A DNA stretch of 64,000 nucleotides, from contig JAKVCV010000012.1 in the NCBI GenBank assembly GCA_022448945.1, positions 135,324 to 199,323 on the forward strand. The letters are read 5' to 3'. A program made the position numbers and the translations under genes. The notes beneath the pieces were generated by a model that saw only the letters and a list, made by a program, of their open reading frames with translations, ran no database searches and was not told the origin of the DNA. Positions 51,152-60,668 of the stretch are shown in pieces (the first letter of the stretch is position 1; each line of letters opens with the position of its first letter). This DNA is from Saprospiraceae bacterium (GTDB lineage Bacteria > Bacteroidota > Bacteroidia > Chitinophagales > Saprospiraceae).

Positions 51152-53257
51152 ATGAAAACCACTTCGTTAGTCATAATATTGCTAAGCTATTACTCTTATG
51201 TATATAGCCAAAATGAGATTGACAGTATCCCCTTGTCAATAACATATGACGAAGAAATTGTGGTCACAGGACAATATGCACCTACTGATGTAGAAAAGTC
51301 CCTTTTACCCATAATAATCATTACAAAAGAAATGATTGAAAAAAGATCGGCAACATCTATAACAGAAGTATTACAACAAGAAGTAGCAATTAGAACACAA
51401 CGTGATGGTGTTCTTGGCAACTCTATACTAATGAATGGCTTAAGTGCTAAACATATCAATATAATGATAAATGGTGTGCCCATGATAGGACGTAGTAATG
51501 GTAATTTAGACTTAGATAGAATCCAAATTCAAAACATTGAAAGAATAGAAATTATTGAAAATGCAATGTCTGTTGATTATGGAACAAATGCACTTGGGGG
51601 AACAATTAATATTATAACTCAAAAAAACATTTTAGACAGTTGGGATGCACATATAATGAGTCAAATACAAAGCAACGAACAATATAATATCAGTGCCGGT
51701 ATTGGAAAAAACTGGAAAGGTATAAATATCTCAGCAAATTACAACTATAGTTATTTTAATGGCTTTTCAATGGACACGCTTAGGACTCAAGAATGGAATC
51801 CAAAAACCCAACATAACTTTATTGGTAACATTAACTATTCAATACCAAAAACTTCTATAAAGTTAGCTTACAACTTTAATTTACTCAATGAAAGTATAGA
51901 CGATAAAGGAATTATAAAATTAGAAAATTTCCCAACTCTATCCTATGCCAAAGACTACGCATACATAACTAATACACAAGACCATTCTTTATCAATGTTA
52001 GGTTATCTAAATAATAAAAAGAGTTACTTTTTTGATGGCATAATTAGTTTTAATGATTACAATCGTAAAAAAATTGGATATTTTAGATCTCTGTATCAAA
52101 ATCCATCAGAAGACACAATCGATAATTTAGATTCCGATACCACTTCTTTTCAAGCATGGAATACTAGGCTTACGCTAGCAAGTAACTATAATAAAAAGAT
52201 TGACTATAAGGCTGGTATTAATATACGTTATGATTATACTGCAGGAGCTCGTATTAACGAAAACAATGCTTCCATTACAATATTTGGGGTTTTTGCAAGT
52301 TTTCGTTATCGACCAATTACAGCGCTAACAATCAATGGTGGTATTAGAGTAGAATACAACACACTTGCTAAATTCCCTATAACATACTCTGCGGCTATAA
52401 AATGGAAACCAATATCATTTATGCAATTGCACCTAAATTATGCTAGGGGCATAAGAACCCCCTCTTTAAAAGAATTGTATTTAGATTTTGTTGATATTAA
52501 TCACCATATAAAGGGAAACCCAAATTTGAAACCTGAATATGCTCATAATATTCGCCTTTCCTGGAAACTAAATAAAGCAATTAAAGATAATCATATTCTT
52601 AACCTATCAATAAATGCTTTTTATAATTATATCGAACAACAAATAACGCTTTTTAATTATGAAACTGATAGCCTGGGAAATTATATAATGGACCTTAACT
52701 CTAACAAATATGCCTATTTCAACCTTGATGAATATCAAAATTGGGGTCTTGCGAATAATTTAAAATACCAATATAATGGCTTGACTATTCAATTAGGTGT
52801 TAATGTAATTGGGCACTATAATAGGCTAAGTAGAGATTATACAAATACGATCCCTTTGTTCAACTATACGCTGGAAATATCACAAGAAATAAGTTATCAA
52901 TTCAAAAAAATTGGATTAACAATTTCGCTTTTTAGAAGAGATTATGATAAACAAATTTCCTATTCATTAAGTTACGATCCCATCTCTCAAGAAGATGTTA
53001 TAGTACAAAATAATTTAGATGGCTATGGATTAATGGACCTAAATGTTTCTAAAAGTTTTTGGAATAAAGGGTTGGTACTATCTGCAGGAATTAAAAACAT
53101 TATGAATGTAGTACAAGTTAACAGAACCGGACTGAATGGTGCTCATAGTAGTGGGAATACCGTATCTGTTGGGATGGGACGCATTTACTTTATAAAACTA
53201 CTTTTTCAGCCATTTGCAATTAAAAATAAAAACCAAAAATCTCTAAGTGAATTTTAA
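51152..53257 (+). CDS. TonB-dependent heme receptor (HmuR-like)
   Basis: EEIVVTGQYAPTDVEKSLLPIIIITKEMIEKRSATSITEVLQQEVAIRTQRDG (plug), ARGIRTPSLKELYLDF, C-terminal barrel; ATG 51152 preferred over TTG 51134 because it immediately precedes the signal peptide. Confidence 0.88.
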   Translation: MKTTSLVIILLSYYSYVYSQNEIDSIPLSITYDEEIVVTGQYAPTDVEKSLLPIIIITKEMIEKRSATSITEVLQQEVAIRTQRDGVLGNSILMNGLSAKHINIMINGVPMIGRSNGNLDLDRIQIQNIERIEIIENAMSVDYGTNALGGTINIITQKNILDSWDAHIMSQIQSNEQYNISAGIGKNWKGINISANYNYSYFNGFSMDTLRTQEWNPKTQHNFIGNINYSIPKTSIKLAYNFNLLNESIDDKGIIKLENFPTLSYAKDYAYITNTQDHSLSMLGYLNNKKSYFFDGIISFNDYNRKKIGYFRSLYQNPSEDTIDNLDSDTTSFQAWNTRLTLASNYNKKIDYKAGINIRYDYTAGARINENNASITIFGVFASFRYRPITALTINGGIRVEYNTLAKFPITYSAAIKWKPISFMQLHLNYARGIRTPSLKELYLDFVDINHHIKGNPNLKPEYAHNIRLSWKLNKAIKDNHILNLSINAFYNYIEQQITLFNYETDSLGNYIMDLNSNKYAYFNLDEYQNWGLANNLKYQYNGLTIQLGVNVIGHYNRLSRDYTNTIPLFNYTLEISQEISYQFKKIGLTISLFRRDYDKQISYSLSYDPISQEDVIVQNNLDGYGLMDLNVSKSFWNKGLVLSAGIKNIMNVVQVNRTGLNGAHSSGNTVSVGMGRIYFIKLLFQPFAIKNKNQKSLSEF

Positions 53258-53287
53258 ATATAAAATTTATAAAACTGTATATAGATT

Positions 53288-53599
53288 ATGTGCAACTTCA
53301 ATACTTTATCAAAAAACGAATTTGGATTAGTTGTTTGGTGTCAAGACTGTGAAAGTTACAACCTATATTTTGGCAATATCGTACTAACTCTTAATCATCA
53401 AGGTTTAGAACAATTCAAAGATTATATTATGCAAAAATATTCTGCATCTTATTGTAATGGAAATAGAGAATGTAAACAAATACTAGTTGAAACGACATTG
53501 GATGGAATGCAAATGTTTTTTTCCCTTAATGAAATGGGTGCATTAATTGCTCTTATTCAGGAAGCAGAAATAAATCACTTCCAAGATCTTTTAGTTTAA
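53288..53599 (+). CDS. Small Cys-containing protein, last gene of the heme operon
   Basis: 103 aa; MCNFNTL...VVWCQDCESYNLYFGN...YCNGNRECKQIL; about 30 nt downstream of the TonB receptor, same strand. Resembles a widespread uncharacterised Bacteroidota family. Confidence 0.75.
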   Translation: MCNFNTLSKNEFGLVVWCQDCESYNLYFGNIVLTLNHQGLEQFKDYIMQKYSASYCNGNRECKQILVETTLDGMQMFFSLNEMGALIALIQEAEINHFQDLLV

Positions 53600-53740
53600 A
53601 TTTATTCACTTCAATTTTAATACTTTCTTATAATTTAACATAACTCAAACCATTGTATTGCATTTTAAATTAGATTAAACTAATCGTTATACTTTAACCA
53701 TTATATTATATAATAGTAAAAAGAAGCAAAATACAATGTA

Positions 53741-53819
53741 AAAACTGTTCAAAATCAGCATAATTAAGCCAAAAAAACAAACAGAACTCAAAACTGCTTA
53801 AATTTTGAGCATAATCGCC
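53741..53819 (+). repeat. Imperfect about 30-bp direct repeat upstream of the PKS
   Basis: AAAACTGTTCAAAATCAGCATAATTAAGCC (from 53741) versus AAAACTGCTTAAATTTTGAGCATAATCGCC (from 53790), spacing 49 bp; contains inverted repeat CTCAAAA-N9-TTTTGAG. Confidence 0.45.
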
Positions 53820-53958
53820 TGTATATAAATTAATTGAACATATATACAAATAACAATCTATAAAATATATAAAATTTTATAGCGCTGATAATCAATTACT
53901 TAAATAAAGGGCTAATAATTAATTTCACTAGTAATGATGTAGTTTATATAAATCTTTG

Positions 53959-53966
53959 TATTTTTG
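53959..53966 (+). promoter_or_regulatory. Possible -7 element (TATTTTTG) upstream of the PKS operon
   Basis: Matches TAnnTTTG; -33 element not convincing; about 260 nt leader to ATG 54227. Confidence 0.3.
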
Positions 53967-54226
53967 CAGTGATTTTAGAAATGACTTAAAAATTACAAAC
54001 GTTTTTTGAGTTAATTTTGACGCTCTTTCAGGGGATTATTTGTGAAACCAAACAAATATTTTAATGCCTTTAATTTTACCGTCAAAAAAATCAAATTAGA
54101 ATTGTAATTCAAACCCATTTCGACTAATAAAAAACCAATTAATTCACAATTTCTAATTGTAAAAACTAACAGAACTTAGAATTCAAAAATTAAGTCTTGT
54201 AGTTAAAAATCAAAAATCAAATTTTT

Positions 54227-57200
54227 ATGAAAGATCCTATTGCGATTGTTGGGATTGGTTGCAGGTTTCCAGGTGGAGCCTCAAATCCGGAAAAATTTTG
54301 GAATTTATTATGTTCAGGAGCTGATGCTATTGTAGATGTCCCCAAAGACAGGTGGGATATGCGCAAGTATTACAATCCCGACACTGATGTTCCAGGTAAG
54401 ATGCATTGTCAACAGGCAGGTTTTCTACAAGAGCCTATTGACACCTTTGATTCAATGTTTTTTGGTATTTCACCTCGTGAAGCGGAAGTATTAGATCCTC
54501 AACAATGTTTGTTACTCGAAACAACTTACGAGGCAATGGAAGATGCGGGTTTCAAAATGGAAGATTTACGAGGTTCTCGAACTGGTGTATTCATCGGTGG
54601 ATTTTGTCTTGACAATAAACTTTTACAATTAGACCCTAACAATCGCGAACTAATCAACAACCACACCCCTACTAGTTCGACAATGGTAATGCTTTCAAAT
54701 AGAATATCATACACTTTTGACCTCAGGGGTCCAAGTGTTTCTATGGATACAGCTTGCTCTTCTTCTTTGGTAACTTTACACTATGCTTGCCAAAGTATTT
54801 GGAATGGGGATTCTGACATGGCTATTGCTGGTGGTGTTAACGTAATGCTACTACCTGGTTACTCAATTGTTATGAGTAAAGGACACTTTATGGCTAAACA
54901 TAGTAGATGTAAAACATTTGATGAAGATGCTGGTGGTTATGTCCGTGGTGAAGGCGGCGGTGTGGTTATTCTCAAACCACTTTCTAAAGCAATTGAAGAT
55001 GGTGATCAGATATATGCAGTCGTTAAAGAAACTGGTGTAAATCAGGATGGCCAAACCAATGGTATTACAGTTCCAAACCAGGATTCACAAGAAGCATTAA
55101 TTCGTGAAGTATATGCTAAAGCAAATATTACTGCAGACCAAATACACTATATAGAAGCTCATGGTACTGGTACACAAGCTGGTGACACAATAGAAACTTC
55201 CGCTCTAGATAATGCATTAAAATCTACAGGAAGAAATATTAACAACAAATGCTTAGTGGGTTCTGTAAAGACAAATATTGGACACCTTGAGGCAGCAGCT
55301 GGTTTGGCTGGGTTTATTAAAGCAGCATTATGTCTTAAAAATAAACAAGTTCCTAAAAATTTACACTTTAACAATCCCAATCCAAAAATAAACTTTGATG
55401 AGCTTTGTCTTAAAGTATCAACTGAGTTACAAGACCTTCCTAAAGATGAGGAATTAATGGCATCTGTAAACTCATTTGGATATGGAGGCACCAATGCTCA
55501 TGCACTTCTTGCTGAAGCACCTAAAAACATAAACAAACCAACAAATGGTCAAAATGTCGAAGAAAAGAAATATCTTTTCCCAATATGTGCAAAAAGTGAG
55601 AAAGCTTTAAAAGCCCTTTCAGGTAAATTTGTGGATTGGCTTAAAAACACAGATATAAAATTAGCAGATCTTGCATATTCATTAGCACATAGAAGAAGTC
55701 ATCATAGCTTCAGGCTAGCTATTGGAGCAAACTCAAAAGATGAACTAATAAACGCTTTAGAGCAATTTGCAAATAGTGGTTTTGTAGGTGAAGGTGTATC
55801 ATATAATAAAGATGCTTCTATCAAAGAAAAACCAACTGTTTTTGTATATACAGGAATGGGACCACAATGGTGGGCAATGGGACAGGAATTACTAAAAACA
55901 CAGCCTGTATTCCGTGAAACAATGGAAGAATGTGATGCATTATTTAAAAAACTCGCAGGATGGTCACTAATTGAAGAGATGTCTGTAAGTGAAGATGCAT
56001 CAAAGATGAATGAAACCAGATTAGCGCAACCGGCTAACTTCATAATTCAGGCAGGGTTGACTGCCCTATGGAAACACTGGGGAATTGAACCTGATGCTGT
56101 TGTTGGTCACTCTGTTGGTGAAGTTGCTTCTGCTTATGCTTCGGGAGCTTTATGTCTTGAAGATGCGATTTTGGTAAGTTATTATAGATCTAAGCTTCAA
56201 CAAACTACTTCAGGATCTGGAAAAATGCTTGCAGTTGGTCTATCAGAAAAAGCAGTTCAACCATATTTAGTAGGTCAAATTTCTGTTGCTGCAATTAATA
56301 GTCCAAGTTCTGTAACACTAGCTGGTAACGAAGATGACTTAACCCAAATTAGTGACATGCTGGAGGCAGAAAGTATTTTTAATAAAATGTTGACAGTTGA
56401 AGTTCCGTACCATAGTTACTTAATGGAGCCCATTAAAGACGAATTATATGAAAAACTGGCTTCGGTTAAACCTAGACCTACAACCATACCTTTATACTCA
56501 ACAGTTACTGGTGCATTAATTGAAGGAGAAAAATTGAATGCAGATTATTGGTGGCAAAATGTACGTCAATCAGTTCGTTTTGCAGATACTATGATCCAAA
56601 TGCTAGAGGATGAGTACGGTTTGTTTGTAGAAGTTGGACCACACCCTGTGCTTCGTAATTCAATGCGTGAATGTATGGAGCATACTAGTAAAGACAGGGC
56701 TCAGGCATTTTCTATTCGCAGAAATCAGCCGGAAAATCAATTGATGCTTGAAAACCTTGGTAATTTATATACTTTGGGTATTAACCCTGATTGGAATGTT
56801 TTAGCTCCAAAAGCTGAATTTATTCAATTGCCATCATATATTTGGGAACATGATACGCATTGGCAAGAATCCAAATCTTCAAAAGAAGATCGCATAGGTA
56901 CTCAGGATAAACATATTTTCTTAAATCAAAATGCAAGACAACCTAATCCTGCCTTTGATGTTGAATTAAATGAATATTACTTCCCTTTCCTTGAAGACCA
57001 CAAAGTACAAAGTGCAATTGTATTACCTGGTGCAGCTTATATAGAAGCTGGATTAGCATTACATGAAGAAATTTTTGGAGATAAAGTATGTACGCTTCAA
57101 GCTATTGATTTTCAACAAATGCTAATGCACAACCCCATGGTTGGGGAAATAATGAGGGTCCAATTTCATCCAGACACACAACGATATAGTGTCTTTAGTC

Positions 57201-60200
57201 GTTCTAAAGGAGATCAAACGCCCTGGACATTGCATGCTAAAGGTCGTATGCTAGAGGATGCCGTTTCGCGTCAAATTTATCAAATTGATGTTGCTGAATT
57301 TAAGGCCAATTGCCCAAATAAAGTTGATACTGCCAAATTATATAAACAACTTCATGACAGAGGTTTACAATATGGCCCCTATTTCCAGGGAATGAAAAAT
57401 ATATATACTGGAGATAACGCAGTATTTGTAGAAATTGAAGGACACGAATCACTTGATAAAAACGAAGGTGGTTATCTGTTACATCCATCTATTCTGGATG
57501 CAACTTTCCAATCTTTGGTTGCAATAATTGATGGTGATGCTGATTCTCCATATGTACCTACATCTATAGAACAAATTGCATTCTATAAATCACCAGGCCG
57601 CAAATGTTATAGCTATGCTGTCATTACAGAAGTACATGCAAGCTCTGTTAAGGGTGATATTACTATTACTGATGAATATGGTAATGTCATGGCAAAACTA
57701 TCTGGTTTGACATGTAGAGCACTTTCAAGTGATAAAAAACAATCGTCCAAAGATTGGTTCTATTCATTTGATTGGACTGAAGAAAAACTAGAGGAAGAGA
57801 AATCTGAAAATTCTGGTTCATGGTTGATCCTATCTGAAGACACATCATTCTCAGCAGAAATTTCTGCTAAACTTGAAACCGAAGGTGCTACTGTAGCTAG
57901 CCTTAATCTAGATGATAATATATCTATTGAAGAAGGAGAAAACCTGAACATATTATATGTCTTAACAAAATCTGAATTTACTACTGACTTTGATACTTCA
58001 ATGAAGTATTCAAACGATTTAACAAAACTTGCTCAAAAACTTGTTAACACATGTGGAGACAAGGATGCAAATATTACAATTGTAACAAGAGGTGTTCATC
58101 CGGTATTGGATGGTGAATTAGCGCCAAATTTAGCACTTTCTCCGCTTTGGGGATTGGGTGGTGTTATCACAAACGAACATCCGAATATACAATGTCGTCT
58201 TATTGATCTGAACAGTAAAAAAGAAGCTAACGAAGTAGATAATGTAATAAACAATCTTCTTTCAGGTAATCTTGAGACTGATGTGGCTTTACGAAATGGA
58301 GAACGATATGTGAGAAAAGTAAATCAACTAGACTGGAAAGAAGACAAAGCTATTCTTGATCAATTAGTTGACGTTAACACCAATGAATGTCCAGTTGCTT
58401 TAGAAGTTGCCTCTCCTGGACAATTGGATAGTTTATACTTTAACGAAGTAGAAAGGATAACTCCAGGTCCTAACGAATTAGAAGTTGAAATTCATGCTTC
58501 TGCCTTGAACTTCAAAGATGTTTTAAAAGCAATGGGCCAGATTTCTGCTAAAGTAATTGAGAATACCTATTTCGAAAATTCATTTGGAATGGATTGTGCT
58601 GGTATCGTAACTGCTGTAGGTGAGAATGTAACTTGTGCTAAGGTCGGTGATGAAGTTATAGTACCACCGCAAACTGGATGTTTCCGTTCTCATGCAACAA
58701 TTCCTGCACGATTTATTGTTCCTAAACCAAAACAATGGTCTTTTGAAGAATCTTCTGTAATAGTGCCATATTTAACGACATATTACGGATTGCACTATGT
58801 TGCACAACTTAAGAAAGGAGAAACGGTACTAATTCATAATGCTACTGGAGGTGTAGGTATTTCTGCTATACACGTTGCACGATGGTTGGGAGCAGAAATA
58901 ATTACAACTGCAGGAACTCCAGAAAAACGTAAAAAACTTAAAGAAATGGGTATAAAATACATTGCCCATTCGAGAAACTTGGAGTTTGCTGAACAAATCA
59001 AAGAATGGACGAATGGCAATGGGGTCGATGTTGTAATTAACGCGACATCTGGCGAGTCATTATTCCAAAGTTTTGCTGCACTTGCACCCTTTGGACGCTT
59101 TATTGAAATTGGAAAACTTGACATTGCAGAGAACAATAATTTACCAATGCACAAGTTTAACAAAAACATCACTTTTGCGTCTATTGATGTTGACTTGATG
59201 CTTCAAATTAAAGAACCTTTTGCTGAACAAATATTTAGAGAATTGGGTGTTCACTTTGCTAGTGGGGCTTTCCCTCCATTGCCTATTGAATCATATGATG
59301 CATCTGAAGTTGAAGATGCTTTCCGTTTGATGGCTCAAAGTAAACATATCGGTAAAGTTATGTTACGCTTCAAAGACCAAAAGGTAAAAGCACTACCAAT
59401 CAAAAAAGAAGAAGCCTTTATCAAAAATGATGCTTCTTATATGATTACTGGAGGTACAGGTGGATTTGGTTTTGAAATTGCTCAATGGTTAGCTAAAAAA
59501 GGTGCCGGCCAATTGGTATTACTAAGTCGTAGTGGAGTAAAAAATGAAGAAACTCAGAGCACTATAGATCAAATGATAGAAAATGGCACTAAAGTACATG
59601 TTGCTAAGGTTGACATAAGCGATTTAAATTCTGTAACTGAGGCCGTGAATTACGTAAATGAAAACCTTATGCCTCTGAAAGGAATCTTCCACGGTGCTAT
59701 GGTATTAGATGATGCTTTCTTAATGGAAATAACAGAAGATCGTTATCGTAAAGTAATGCTACCTAAAGTAGCAGGTGCTCTAAATATACATGAAGCTACA
59801 AAATCTAACACTTTAGACTTTTTCTTATCCTTCTCTTCTATTTCTTCACTTATAGGAAATACAGGTCAGGCAAACTACGTTGCAGCAAATGCATTCCTTG
59901 ATTCTTTTGCTCACTTCAGAAGAGCTCAGGGACTTACTGCTACAACAATAAACTTGGGTGTATTAGAAGAAGCAGGAGTTGTTGCTCGAAATGAAGAAGT
60001 CGGGAAATTACTTGAAGGGGCCGGTATATATGGTTTCTCTAACGAAGATGCTTTGGATAGTATAGAGAAGATTCTAAGAAAAGATGGTACTCAAGTCGGT
60101 ATGTTTGATGTTGACTGGGCACAATGGTCTAAAACCTTACTTACAAAAGAAATACCATCGCGTTTCACTGAATTAGTTTCTGCTGCCAGTCAATCACAGA

Positions 60201-60574
60201 CAATGTCTCCTGAGTTACAAGCATTGGTAGAAGAACTAAGTACAATGACAGAAGAAGAACGTACAGTATTTGTTGAGGATAAAGTATTAGCTGCAATTTC
60301 TCAGGTATTACGTATTCCTCCAGACAGAATAAGTAAAGATAGCAGTATTAATCAACTCGGAATTGACTCTCTAATGACAGTAGAACTCACCCGTAAAATA
60401 AAAGGTGATATTGGTCTTGAGATTACAAACATGGAACTACTTAGTGGACCAAGTGTTAGTCAATTAGCAGTAATTTTACTTGGAAAAGTCGAAATTCCAG
60501 ATGATATGCTATTAGATCAACTAGATGAAATGGATGAATCCAAACTTGATGCATTACTGTCAGAGTTAGGATAA
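54227..60574 (+). CDS. Single-module type I polyketide synthase, KS-AT-DH-ER-KR-ACP (fully reducing, no thioesterase)
   Basis: KS: DTACSSS, EAHGTGT, NIGHLEAAAG; AT: GMGPQWWAMG, VVGHSVGE; DH: HKVQSAIVLPGAAYIEAG and LHPSILDATFQS; ER: VLIHNATGGVGISAIHVARWLGA; KR: MITGGTGGFG, VLDDAF, SSISSLIGNTGQANYVAANAFLD; ACP: LGIDSLMTVEL. Confidence 0.96.
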   Translation: MKDPIAIVGIGCRFPGGASNPEKFWNLLCSGADAIVDVPKDRWDMRKYYNPDTDVPGKMHCQQAGFLQEPIDTFDSMFFGISPREAEVLDPQQCLLLETTYEAMEDAGFKMEDLRGSRTGVFIGGFCLDNKLLQLDPNNRELINNHTPTSSTMVMLSNRISYTFDLRGPSVSMDTACSSSLVTLHYACQSIWNGDSDMAIAGGVNVMLLPGYSIVMSKGHFMAKHSRCKTFDEDAGGYVRGEGGGVVILKPLSKAIEDGDQIYAVVKETGVNQDGQTNGITVPNQDSQEALIREVYAKANITADQIHYIEAHGTGTQAGDTIETSALDNALKSTGRNINNKCLVGSVKTNIGHLEAAAGLAGFIKAALCLKNKQVPKNLHFNNPNPKINFDELCLKVSTELQDLPKDEELMASVNSFGYGGTNAHALLAEAPKNINKPTNGQNVEEKKYLFPICAKSEKALKALSGKFVDWLKNTDIKLADLAYSLAHRRSHHSFRLAIGANSKDELINALEQFANSGFVGEGVSYNKDASIKEKPTVFVYTGMGPQWWAMGQELLKTQPVFRETMEECDALFKKLAGWSLIEEMSVSEDASKMNETRLAQPANFIIQAGLTALWKHWGIEPDAVVGHSVGEVASAYASGALCLEDAILVSYYRSKLQQTTSGSGKMLAVGLSEKAVQPYLVGQISVAAINSPSSVTLAGNEDDLTQISDMLEAESIFNKMLTVEVPYHSYLMEPIKDELYEKLASVKPRPTTIPLYSTVTGALIEGEKLNADYWWQNVRQSVRFADTMIQMLEDEYGLFVEVGPHPVLRNSMRECMEHTSKDRAQAFSIRRNQPENQLMLENLGNLYTLGINPDWNVLAPKAEFIQLPSYIWEHDTHWQESKSSKEDRIGTQDKHIFLNQNARQPNPAFDVELNEYYFPFLEDHKVQSAIVLPGAAYIEAGLALHEEIFGDKVCTLQAIDFQQMLMHNPMVGEIMRVQFHPDTQRYSVFSRSKGDQTPWTLHAKGRMLEDAVSRQIYQIDVAEFKANCPNKVDTAKLYKQLHDRGLQYGPYFQGMKNIYTGDNAVFVEIEGHESLDKNEGGYLLHPSILDATFQSLVAIIDGDADSPYVPTSIEQIAFYKSPGRKCYSYAVITEVHASSVKGDITITDEYGNVMAKLSGLTCRALSSDKKQSSKDWFYSFDWTEEKLEEEKSENSGSWLILSEDTSFSAEISAKLETEGATVASLNLDDNISIEEGENLNILYVLTKSEFTTDFDTSMKYSNDLTKLAQKLVNTCGDKDANITIVTRGVHPVLDGELAPNLALSPLWGLGGVITNEHPNIQCRLIDLNSKKEANEVDNVINNLLSGNLETDVALRNGERYVRKVNQLDWKEDKAILDQLVDVNTNECPVALEVASPGQLDSLYFNEVERITPGPNELEVEIHASALNFKDVLKAMGQISAKVIENTYFENSFGMDCAGIVTAVGENVTCAKVGDEVIVPPQTGCFRSHATIPARFIVPKPKQWSFEESSVIVPYLTTYYGLHYVAQLKKGETVLIHNATGGVGISAIHVARWLGAEIITTAGTPEKRKKLKEMGIKYIAHSRNLEFAEQIKEWTNGNGVDVVINATSGESLFQSFAALAPFGRFIEIGKLDIAENNNLPMHKFNKNITFASIDVDLMLQIKEPFAEQIFRELGVHFASGAFPPLPIESYDASEVEDAFRLMAQSKHIGKVMLRFKDQKVKALPIKKEEAFIKNDASYMITGGTGGFGFEIAQWLAKKGAGQLVLLSRSGVKNEETQSTIDQMIENGTKVHVAKVDISDLNSVTEAVNYVNENLMPLKGIFHGAMVLDDAFLMEITEDRYRKVMLPKVAGALNIHEATKSNTLDFFLSFSSISSLIGNTGQANYVAANAFLDSFAHFRRAQGLTATTINLGVLEEAGVVARNEEVGKLLEGAGIYGFSNEDALDSIEKILRKDGTQVGMFDVDWAQWSKTLLTKEIPSRFTELVSAASQSQTMSPELQALVEELSTMTEEERTVFVEDKVLAAISQVLRIPPDRISKDSSINQLGIDSLMTVELTRKIKGDIGLEITNMELLSGPSVSQLAVILLGKVEIPDDMLLDQLDEMDESKLDALLSELG

Positions 60575-60599
60575 TTATCAAATTAATATAATTTCAATT

Positions 60600-60641
60600 G
60601 CGTAGATTGTAGCACATTAACATATGTTCTATAATCTGCGC
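60600..60641 (+). promoter_or_regulatory. Hairpin between the PKS and oxoamine synthase genes (attenuator or processing candidate)
   Basis: GCGTAGATTGTAG (60600-60612) pairs with CTATAATCTGCGC (60629-60641), 13 bp with two G-T wobbles. Confidence 0.5.
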
Positions 60642-60668
60642 TTCCTTATTTAAATTGCGCAATCAAAC

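Noticed and set aside
54526-59172. Antisense ORFs within the PKS (for example 54526-54714, 55159-55494, 55702-56043, 58834-59172)
   Set aside because: Mirror ORFs of a strongly supported coding frame; no domain signal.
54227-60574. PUFA (Pfa) synthase or heterocyst-glycolipid-like PKS
   Set aside because: Only a single ACP and one KS; no tandem ACP array, no separate PfaB-D-type genes; AOS and KDSR-like genes follow instead.
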